In this document: positions 56,172 to 64,000 of the stretch, in pieces | How positions within the stretch are numbered: the stretch's first letter is position 1 | Layout of the letters: each line of letters starts with the position of its first letter | Assembly (NCBI RefSeq): GCF_037392515.1 | Contig: NC_090287.1 | Span: 14,311,001 to 14,375,000 of the forward strand | From: Haliotis asinina | Lineage: Eukaryota; Mollusca; Gastropoda; Lepetellida; Haliotidae | Direction: 5' to 3' | DNA: 64,000 nt | The notes under the pieces: generated by a model | The model's input: only the letters and a program-made list of their open reading frames with translations | Told to the model about the DNA's origin: nothing | Databases searched by the model: none | Translations under genes and position numbers: made by a program

Positions 56172-56829
56172 TGCAGAAGGCAGCTATAATTGCTACAGAT
56201 GGTGGGTGATAAACAAGATTTTTATTAGATTGTTTTGTCTTCTAATGTTTTTCCATTGATTCAAGTTCAGCAGAACTCTTCCTTTTGGGAAAAATGCCAT
56301 GACAGGTCCCCAGTGTATAGTGTGTATTGTGACCATTGACAAGAGAATCAGATCTGCTGTGTTTTATATGTGATGTTAAAAGATCTTTACTTACATGTTA
56401 TCTGTTTGCTCAAAGCATTAATGAAGACTTTGTTGAAATGGGTGTTTGTGATTTGTTGTGACAAACATGTCAGTGCTGCTTGAATTATAGATGCTTCAGT
56501 CACAGGTTTGCTGGCCTCAAGAAAAGAGAGGAAAGTGCTGTTTGCTCAGGGTCTTTCCGATATATATGCTCTCCTGAGAAGTCTTTCCAATATAACTGCT
56601 CTCCTTAAAACTCATGGTTATGTCTATGCTCTAAGAGCTATGGAGGACAATACAGAGATGAATATCAAACATCTTGAACAAATGTGGGTATTGTATAACT
56701 ACACACACAGGATGCAAATAAGCTTAATAGTTAAACACCTGAAACCTTCAAATGAGGTGATGAAATGGCAGCTTCAAACTGTGAATTCATTCAATGGATA
56801 AATGAAATTTTTAAACTACCTTCAAGTAT

Positions 56830-56835
56830 TTTATT
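56830..56835 (-). terminator. Candidate poly(A) signal of EIF3K
   Basis: AATAAA on the coding strand about 65 nt after the EIF3K stop codon (56901-56899), implying a short 3' UTR as is common for translation-factor genes. Confidence 0.55.
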
Positions 56836-56898
56836 ATGTTTGGTAAATACAGAATGTGTACAGGTATAAATGAGATGGCAGAATCAGCTGAAGATGCA

Positions 56899-59800
56899 TC
56901 ATAAAGCACTGGCCATGATGGCAGCAACACCTGCAACAAGAAGTAAAAGGAGCTAATCATGTTTTGGTCAATTCAACCAAATGCAGTCTGGACCAGACAA
57001 GCAAACGAGTTTAGTTTCATACCGCACTCAGCATCATTCCAACTCTATTGGGGCTGTCTGTTAATAATCCAGTTTGGACCAGGCAATCTAATGATCAACA
57101 GTATCAGCATCAATCAACACAACTGGGGTACAGCGATATATGTCAGCGAGTTTGACGAGTTTGACCACCCAATCCCCTTAGTCGCCTCTAACGACAAGCA
57201 TGGGTCCCAGAAGATCATTTCAAACATGGTCTTCTAAGGACAATATTTATTAAGTGTTCCAAAATCAAAGTATCTCCTATACATGCTTACTGTCAAAGGT
57301 GATTTTCTCTGTGATGTTCTTGGTCTTGATGCTGTCATCTTGATTCATGATAAATATAACATTCCCATCCTGTGGCACCCAGCCGTACTTGGTGATCCAC
57401 TGATTCACTTCAAATTCTGGAATGAAAAATGAAATGAAAAAATACCGTGAATTTGTCACAAATATAAGAACATTAAAAAATCTCAGATGTGTAGGCCATT
57501 ATTCATTAAAATGCAGGCCCCAGGTTGATTTGTTGCAGACCAAATTAACTGCCAATTACATAGATCACCAAGTATGCTGCTCAAAAGATTTTAGAGAACT
57601 GATTCTTTCACATTTATTATGTTAGCATGTCATGTCATTGATTATCAGTAATAAAATGAAAGAAACTTATTTTGAGTAGTACATGTCTTGTCAGAAACGT
57701 CTCTTTTGATGTTATGTAAAACATGACTTCCCTTATAAGCAACATCTGCCATAATTAGTCACCTTGTTAACTTGTAGAAATATTCTGACTTCAAGAGAAA
57801 TAAGGGGACTTAAGAAAATAGGTAAAAAGAATTGGGTTAACTACTCCATCTAAGACTGCATATTAGCATGATATTTGAAGTGAGTGAGCCTTAGTTTTAC
57901 GCCACACTCAGCAATATTCCAGCTATATGGCGGCGGTCTGTAAATAATCGGGTCTGGACCAGACAATCCAGTGATCAACAACATAAGCATCGATCTGCGT
58001 AATTGGGAACCGATGACGTGTCAACCAAGTCAGCGAGCCTGACCACCCGATCCCGTTAGTCACCTCTTACGACAAGCATAGTCGCCTTTTATGGTAAGCA
58101 TGGGTTGCTGAAGGCCTATTCTACCCGGGACCTTCACGGATCGATATTTGAAGAAACAAGGTGAAACATTTCAGTTACTAATGTGGTTAAACCCACAAAA
58201 ACAAGCACACAAAAACAAGCACAAGTCTTGGTGTTGACAAACCATCAGAGAGTAAATACTATTGTAAACCAAAAGTTACTGTGTTCTGTAATCTGATTGG
58301 TTGAAAAACATGATTAAATGGTATTAGATTCCCGGAAACTGAAAGACTATTCACCGCGTATTGACACGTAAACAATTGTTTTGTTGTGTCATCAACAGTG
58401 GTGACGTCATTCAAATCATATTGTGACGTAAAGTTAGAATGACGTCACAAATGAGCAACTCCAGATGCTACCATGGGAACCAGCTGAAACGGCCAGCTGA
58501 TGACACTTCACTGCTGTATCCGTATTCGATGTAAACGAGTGCAGACACTAAAAGCCTTTGGTTTACTTTTGTGTTTACAATGTCGATAAACATCATGTGT
58601 TGGCCAATTTCCGGGTGTTATTGAGTATTTGAAGCACGGGAATATTTCATTATATTTCAAATGAAATATTCCCGTGCTTCAAATACTCAATAACACCCGG
58701 AAATTGGCCAACACATGATGTTTATCTCCTAAATGGATCCATGATCATCAAACCTATCTATCAAAGACATCTTTGACCGCACATTGTGGCACCAATGAAA
58801 ACATGGTCACCAGCTGCCACCTCGAGTGAGCACGGTTTTATGGCATTTATAACAATATTCCAGGGATATCACAGCAGGGGAACACCAGAAATAGGCTTAA
58901 CACATTATATCCAGGAGAGGAATGAAACCCAGGTCTTTGGTGTGGTGGGCAGATGCTTTAACTATTTGGCTACCCAAGTGGACACTTTAACCATTAGGCT
59001 GCACAATCACCTTCTGCCACTGGGAGAGGTAGATATAAGATACACAAATTATAAGAAAGAGACCCAATGTCACATGACTGTGGGTGATTTACAGACAACA
59101 TTGTCATATTAGATACCCGGTTTGACACATGTTATGAGCTTATGATACTGACCTGAGATTCCTCCTAGCAGCTCCTGAAGCAGTGAGTGGGGGATGGTCT
59201 GGTACGTGGCACTCAACACATGGCACACATCTGAAATATACACTGATTCATCAACAAGGGTTGAGGACAACCATCACACTCAAGGGAACAGTACAGGATC
59301 TCATCACCTGGAAAACTGAGCATGTATGGTCACATGCTACATTTACCAATATCGTAGCAATACTACAGCAAAAGACACCAGATACACCTTCTGAAAAAAA
59401 TTAAAAATACCACTGCTTGCACTATACATTACCTCTCATACAGAGGCAGATCCAGAGGAGGGGTTTACACCTACCCTTTTGTCCTGAAAGTTCAGTTCAT
59501 TCAGAAAGAATGTTTCATTACATGTGCAAGATTGCCTGTGTTATGATTGATGCAGCATACCAAGAGAACAGATGGAGAGACCTATATTTTGTGTGACAAA
59601 AACTTACGTATGACAATGATTCACTTACATTTTCTAATACAGTCTCCAAACCCCACAATACCAGCAATGATATCTGGATCTGTTCTCAGATTCTCCTACA
59701 ATCAGAAAAAGAAAATATTGTTTATCTAGGCCATGACAAGAATTTAGTCACAATCACTTATACCAGTACCATCTTCATTTCCATGTGAAAGACAGACATG

Positions 59801-62800
59801 GTTAATCACATTGTGAAACAATTCGTTGATGGTACATATGAGCACGAAAATCTACCTGAACTGTATACAGCATGGAGAAATCTGATTCCACATATATCAT
59901 TTTACTAAACGTAATCTCTCTGAATTAAGGTGTATTAGCCGATCACATGTTCATAAAGACAAATTTCTAGCCTTGATTTCTTAATTTCAGTAACCGTATT
60001 TCATGGCAGGAATACAACAAAATCTTGATCCTTTACTCTTACCCAGAAATCTCTGAATTGACAAGTCTCCAACAAGAATGCAAGCTGAACAATTCTGCTG
60101 ATTGGTTCTTCTTCGAGCTGACAGTGCTAAGGAAATATTAACCATAATAGTGCATCACTGCCAGCATCGCTGAAAAGTGTGTGTATGATCGTGCTGTCTG
60201 CTGCTGATAGCTGTGGACCAGTTATAGGATCAGATAGATATAATAGGACTTAATCATTGGTGAAAATTTCATATATCACAAAAGTTCATACGCCACATCG
60301 AAGGTGACCAGTATTACATATTGTCATATTCACTGTTCCCCAAAGCCATGACCATAGTAACTGTAACTAATTCAATGTTGTTGGACATTTTGACAACTGA
60401 TGTATTTTACTATCTCATAAAATTTAGATCTTTGTGATCACTACTATCAGGCACCATAAAACATCAGAACAACCTTTAACTAAAGTGTTTAATTTACAAC
60501 TGATCGCTGTTCACTGAAATGAACATATATTTCTAATGGAGGAAACTTTGCATAGCCTATTAGAAGTACTGCCAAAAAATCTTAGCTATCTCTTAGACAT
60601 TCAAGAATGTTCTATTGATTTTTCAAACAATATTCCAGCTTACATAGGTGGCAACATGTAAACAATTGAATCTGCACCAGACAATCCAGTGATCTACAGG
60701 ATGAGCATCAATCTACACAACTGGGATACAATAACATGTGTCAACTAAGTCAGTGACTCTGCCCACCCAATCCTGTTCATCATCTCTTACAACAAGCATG
60801 GGTTACTCAAGATCAGTTCTAACCCGTATCTTCAAGGGAGTTTGTTGGAAGCAAAGGATACTCTGGCTGTATCAATGAGACACTTGCACAACATGAAGTC
60901 TGTGTGGGGGAGGTTGGTGAGAGCTTTCAGGAGGATCAAAGCTGTCATCTCAGTCTGGTAGTAGCCTGGGTTAAACTGGTACCTGCAAACAAGGACAGCA
61001 ATCCAGAAAACAAGATAAAGATGCATTTTGGGGTGAGGTATGCTAACAAAAATGGCACAATTACAGAATACCAGATACCTTGTGTCAAATCACCCTAACT
61101 CTAAAAGCAAACCCTAAATCGTATCCTAACCCTTACCCTAACCAAACTTAAACTTTCATATGATGACAGATAGTGTCCAGTAACAAAGTCTGTAATTTTG
61201 CCACAAAACCACAATTTCCAATTCACTACGACTTGTTTGCACAAAAACAAAAATATACATAGGCTACACACTACCGTTTGCCCCAGAGAAAGTATGACAT
61301 TATATCCAGGGTGGCATTATAACCATGAGAAACAATTAGAGGCCCTATGGAAGTAACAAGGTGGTTGACCAGTTGTCTAATGTAAATAACCCTTGAATGA
61401 CTGGATAATTCAACATCTAGGGGCTGCAGGTGACTATTGTCACATGTGTCATCCCTAGTTCATATGAATAAACTCGTATTCCAGCCAAGGCCTACATCGA
61501 GTTTATACGGCGAGTGCATTTTCTTTGACGCACATTTCCGCAAGAAATTTGAGCGGAACGGTTTAAGGCTAAATCAAAACTGAAAACTCAACCTATCAAC
61601 TGATCTTTTGCAGGTTTTGCTAAAACAAACATTTGTCGTAAAAGCGGGATACTTACCTCCAACAAAATACACTCATTTTATTTCTGACAAGTCTTGAAAC
61701 ATATATAACCCCCTTGACTGCCGGCCATTGTGGATATGTAAATGAGAGGTTGCTTAAAAAACGGAATCCATGAAAACGGACTATGACGCTCTGCAGTAGG
61801 CGGGAGGGGAAACGAACCGCTAGTGGTGTGTATCATTGTTTGTGGACGGTACATTTCAGGTTCCGAGATGTCATGAGACCTACAATGTCATTTCTAGATG
61901 TTTTTGGTGTTGGATAGGTGTGCATAGTGTTCTTATTATCCAAATGGGAAAGGTATTTTTTTCAGACACGACATTGCCATGGCGTCACATGTCTCATGCT
62001 ACTACCTTGATAAAGACTGAAGTTCCTATAATGTTTGAAGCCAAGGGATTAAGTCGGTGGTGAAAATCGGGGTTCGAATCCCAATTTGTGAAGTCCATTT
62101 CTGGTGTCGCCCGTCTCGATAGTCCTGGAATATCGCTGAACACCGTGGAGTAAAACTGAACTCTATCACTCATTCACCCATTTCTAATACGTAAGGTACA
62201 CATGCGTGTTATTGGTGACTGTACACACGCGTGTTATTGGTAACGTATTACAATGTGTGCCATTTACACGTTTGACACATATTTTCGGAAAGTTATTCGA
62301 CAACTGCCAAGCTTTCTAATATGCGACATTTTAGGAAGACTTCTGTCTGTTGTATGGGGAAGAGCCGTATTATTTCAGTCGACTTTATTTGGTGGACGTA
62401 TTGCCCTAACGTCTATAATGTCCCTCCCCTCTGGCGATAAGCTAGGCCCAAGTTAAGTGTAAATATATGACCCTTCCTCCATCAAACAGTGATGCGTATA
62501 ATTAGTTATTATGTTTATATAGTTATATGTATGGATATGAATCTAAGAATGTTATGCGTAATTAGTACTCAAATAATTCTCGGTACTTGATGTTATGTTT
62601 ATAGAGCTATATGTGTGGATGTGAACGTATGATGTTTACGTCGTTTCGTGAAACTGTAGGTGTGGTCTTTAGGAGACATCTTCCATGTACCATGTCCCCG
62701 CTTAACCACCTCCGACTTGTATTTACTGAAGCGTAATTATAAACGTTTTATGTTGTGTTAGTTTAGTTAAGTCAATTGTTGGGCCTCCCCTGTTAACTTC

Positions 62801-63862
62801 TGGGAGAGGGATTTGAAGTGAATGTGACCGCATATGAAACACTATCAAATTATTCTTGACGAAATACAATCCCAAGAGCGTGTGTCATACAGTTTTTCTT
62901 ATCTTGGAAATACATTCACCGATTTGTTGAATATGCCTTCTTTCGGCGTCATGTAACTTGCGTAATGGCGCCACTTTATTACTGAAGGATAGGATATTGT
63001 ATGGTGTAGACATGTAGAATGTAGAGGAAATGAAACATTTGAATGAATCAGTGAAGAAATCCTAATTTGGAAATATGTCAACTTTACAAAGTGCATGAAA
63101 GTGAAAACTGTCATCTCATAAAACCCATTATGTATACTACATGCACACTGCATAATAATGGTGTAGAATTATAATTACTTACAGTGATTCATTTCGTTTT
63201 AGAGTAATCAATGTAATTTTAAGAGTTCAGTGAATGGTGCGATGATATATGGGATCCAGAAATGTCTACAAAACAATGAAAAATTGCCTTAAGTTCGTTT
63301 CCCCGCAACCATAGTCAATTTATTGCTAACCGTTTTAGTGCGATTCCACTTTTTGGTTAACCAATCAAAATGTCTGTAAAGTGGTGTAAAATAGGGGTGG
63401 TTATGTATCAGGGCTGATATAAAATAAAGTGAATGGATGATAGTGGAGGTAAGTATGCCGTTTTGAAAATGAGTGTTTGTTTTAGCAATCCGTGCACCTG
63501 TTCTAGTCGATAGGCTGGATTTTTGCCTTAAACCGCTGTACATATCTGTACAGCGCACAGTGTGTCAAAGAAAATTCACTCGCCGGCTAGACGTCGAGCA
63601 CACCTTTTTATAGTGCGAAGTCGTCTAGTTATATGCTGGACTAGTGTCATCCCATTAGGATACTTATGAAAAAGGCAAAATATCCATTTTGCCATCATAT
63701 AACCATGGTATTACACAGGCAGGAAATGTGTTCTGGCAAAAACATGGCATTTATCAAACTTACAGTTTTAGCACAGCCAGATTGGCCTCCACGTCATATG
63801 TGTTTTCTCTTGCCTGCATATCCACATATCTCTCTAGTGTTGCAAGATTTTCAGGGTTATAC
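56899..63862 (-). CDS. EIF3K: Eukaryotic translation initiation factor 3 subunit K (lacks first exon)
   Basis: Seven exons on the minus strand: 63862-63764, 60982-60862, 60117-60043, 59695-59629, 59230-59153, 57416-57291 and 56930-56899. All phases agree; stop TGA. Translations match human EIF3[14 protein letters not shown] and [57 protein letters not shown]; then a PCI-domain segment; [16 protein letters not shown]; and [22 protein letters not shown]3K is a small HAM/PCI-fold subunit of the octameric eIF3 core that scaffolds 40S recruitment in the cytoplasm. The N-terminal exon (about 20 residues including the start Met) should lie just beyond 64000. Tail-to-tail with TAF1A. The gene looks intact; introns hold SINEs and two inverted-repeat structures. 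Confidence 0.95.
56931..57290 (-). other. EIF3K last intron
   Basis: Donor GTAAGC after GACA, acceptor TTGTTGCAG, phase 1. Nearly filled by an old family-1 SINE (57006-57215). Confidence 0.75.
57006..57215 (-). repeat. Diverged SINE family 1 (antisense to plus)
   Basis: CGAGTTTAGTTTCATACCGC, CAATCTAATGATCAACAGTA, CCACCCAATCCCCTTAGTCG and CGACAAGCATGGG follow family-1 order with many substitutions. Sense to EIF3K. Confidence 0.75.
57870..58153 (-). mobile_element. SINE family 1 with 11-bp target-site duplication
   Basis: Body 57881-58142, flanked by GATATTTGAAG at 57870-57880 and 58143-58153. High similarity to the 11037 and 42794 copies, so young. It is in sense orientation relative to EIF3K and so does not present its donor-like tail to that transcript. 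Confidence 0.88.
58261..58581. mobile_element. Possible MITE with ATTGTAAAC ends
   Basis: The left end ATTGTAAACCAAAAGT and the right end ACTTTTGTGTTTACAAT are inverted repeats with a one-base offset. The 321-bp interior contains three TGACGTCA-like motifs (58402, 58440 region) but no frame. A clear target duplication was not found. Confidence 0.35.
58585..58726. repeat. Perfect 66-bp inverted repeat, 10-nt loop
   Basis: Arms 58585-58650 and 58661-58726 are exact reverse complements at all 66 positions by direct comparison. The loop is TATATTTCAA. As RNA it would make a 66-bp perfect hairpin; as DNA, a cruciform. It lies in an EIF3K intron. Confidence 0.95.
58826..58985 (-). repeat. tRNA-derived SINE family 2
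   Basis: GTGAGCACGGTTTTATGGC, CAATATTCCAGGGATATCAC, CACCAGAAATAGGCTTAACAC, GAAACCCAGGTCTTTGG and TTTGGCTACCCAAGTGG follow the reversed family-2 order. Confidence 0.7.
59231..59628 (-). other. EIF3K intron
   Basis: Donor GTAAGT after AAAT, acceptor GTATATTTCAG, phase 1. Nothing else recognised. Confidence 0.7.
59696..60042 (-). other. EIF3K intron
   Basis: Donor GTAAGA following TTCTGG, acceptor CTGATTGTAG, phase 0. No repeat recognised. Confidence 0.7.
60118..60861 (-). other. EIF3K intron
   Basis: Phase 0; donor GTATCC is weaker than the others. Contains a degenerate family-1 SINE (60628-60838) ending close to that donor. Confidence 0.65.
60628..60838 (-). repeat. Degenerate SINE family 1
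   Basis: CAATATTCCAGCTTACATAGG, ACCAGACAATCCAGTGATC, TGAGCATCAATCTACACAAC and TTACAACAAGCATGGGTTAC in family-1 order; many substitutions. Confidence 0.7.
61509..63585. mobile_element. Candidate non-autonomous element with long diverged TIRs
   Basis: 61509-61684 and the reverse complement of 63421-63585 share blocks in order: CGGCGAGTG, ATTTTCTTTGAC, CGGTTTAAGGC, TTGCTAAAACAAACA and ATACTTACCTCCA. Overall similarity is moderate. The 1.7 kb between has no recognised transposase. Each repeat carries a strong splice-donor sequence (GGAGGTAAGTAT), one on each strand. It may be a DNA transposon derivative or an inverted duplication. Confidence 0.45.
62035..62185 (+). repeat. tRNA-derived SINE family 2 (sense)
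   Basis: B-box-like GGGGTTCGAATCCCAATTTG, then GTGAAGTCCATTTCTGGTG and the tail GGAATATCGCTGAAC...CTCTATCACTCATTC. The head is diverged from the 44563 copy. Confidence 0.65.
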
Positions 63863-64000
63863 CTGAAAAGGAAATAGGTGGTGTAGATATTATACATGAT
63901 ATCGCTGTCACCGCTTTTTGATCTGCAAATGAAAAAAGTATAAGTAGTACTATGGGACTCATGAATGTCGTGATCATCAAGACCTTATGGTTATGTCGAG
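63863..64000 (-). other. Start of the EIF3K intron 1 region
   Basis: Intron upstream of the acceptor TTCCTTTTCAG at 63863. The preceding exon, encoding the N-terminal approximately 20 residues, is beyond the window. Confidence 0.7.

Larger units (their letters stand above)
55874..56898. other. Convergent 3' ends of TAF1A and EIF3K
   Basis: TAF1A 3' UTR probably runs to just after AATAAA at 56166-56171. EIF3K 3' UTR comes from the right, with AATAAA on the minus strand at 56835-56830. The two candidate ends leave about 650 bp between genes. A 97-codon plus-strand frame at 56508-56801 shows no family resemblance. Confidence 0.6.
57417..59152 (-). other. EIF3K intron with nested repeats
   Basis: 1.7 kb, phase 1. 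Holds a young SINE (57870-58153), a possible MITE (58261-58581), a perfect 66-bp palindrome (58585-58726) and a family-2 SINE (58826-58985). No coding signal. Confidence 0.7.
60983..63763 (-). other. EIF3K intron with long inverted-repeat structure
   Basis: 2.8-kb intron, phase 2. It holds a telomere-like CCCTAA-rich stretch (about 61088-61142), inverted repeats at 61509-61684 and 63421-63585, and a family-2 SINE (62035-62185). No recognisable protein between the inverted repeats. Confidence 0.65.

Noticed and set aside
56508-56801. 97-codon plus-strand frame between TAF1A and EIF3K
   Set aside because: No similarity to either gene or any family I recognise, and it lies past the TAF1A poly(A) signal.
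61088-61142. CCCTAA-like repeats suggesting telomeric sequence
   Set aside because: Only a few degenerate, irregularly spaced copies inside an EIF3K intron; at best a short interstitial remnant.
1-64000. CRISPR arrays or bacterial operons
   Set aside because: No regularly spaced short repeats with unique spacers. All real genes are intron-split and eukaryotic.

Overview
The window reads as a gastropod mollusc genome, most likely an abalone (Haliotis). All coding genes are intron-split, non-coding DNA is AT-rich, and two interspersed SINE families end in the (ACTC)n-type tail that I associate with abalone sequence. The organism call is an inference. The gene calls rest on exon-by-exon protein similarity, with consensus splice sites and matching intron phases.

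Layout. 1-2952 (+): the 3' end of a paired-like homeobox gene, probably PROP1/UNC-42 type. It has two in-window exons split at the classic homeodomain 46/47 intron; the rest lies upstream of the window. 2953-12766: about 9.8 kb of intergenic DNA with SINEs and small hairpin elements. 39854 down to 12767 (-): a secreted, Q-rich EF-hand gene related to MCFD2/CGREF1. It has two shared exons followed by three alternative terminal exons, each encoding its own second EF-hand and its own C-terminus (short, proline-rich, or long polyglutamine). 41475-55873 (+): a complete 12-exon TAF1A gene (RNA polymerase I SL1 subunit), head-to-head with the EF-hand gene. Its sixth intron holds a 5.1-kb DIRS-type retroelement fossil. 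63862 down to 56899 (-): EIF3K lacking only its first exon(s), tail-to-tail with TAF1A.

The most notable observations concern splicing. (1) The EF-hand gene chooses among three phase-matched last exons. (2) A young antisense SINE has landed inside TAF1A coding exon 2, and its reversed tail supplies a consensus, phase-0 splice donor. (3) The 3' end of TAF1A exon 8, with its donor, is repeated six times as an in-frame 45-bp unit. (4) A 559-bp foldback element with 90-bp inverted repeats carries what looks like a captured promoter and first exon. Several other inverted-repeat elements and a perfect 66-bp palindrome are also present.

No rRNA or tRNA gene, CRISPR array or prokaryotic operon structure was seen. 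All coordinates and repeat comparisons were made by eye.
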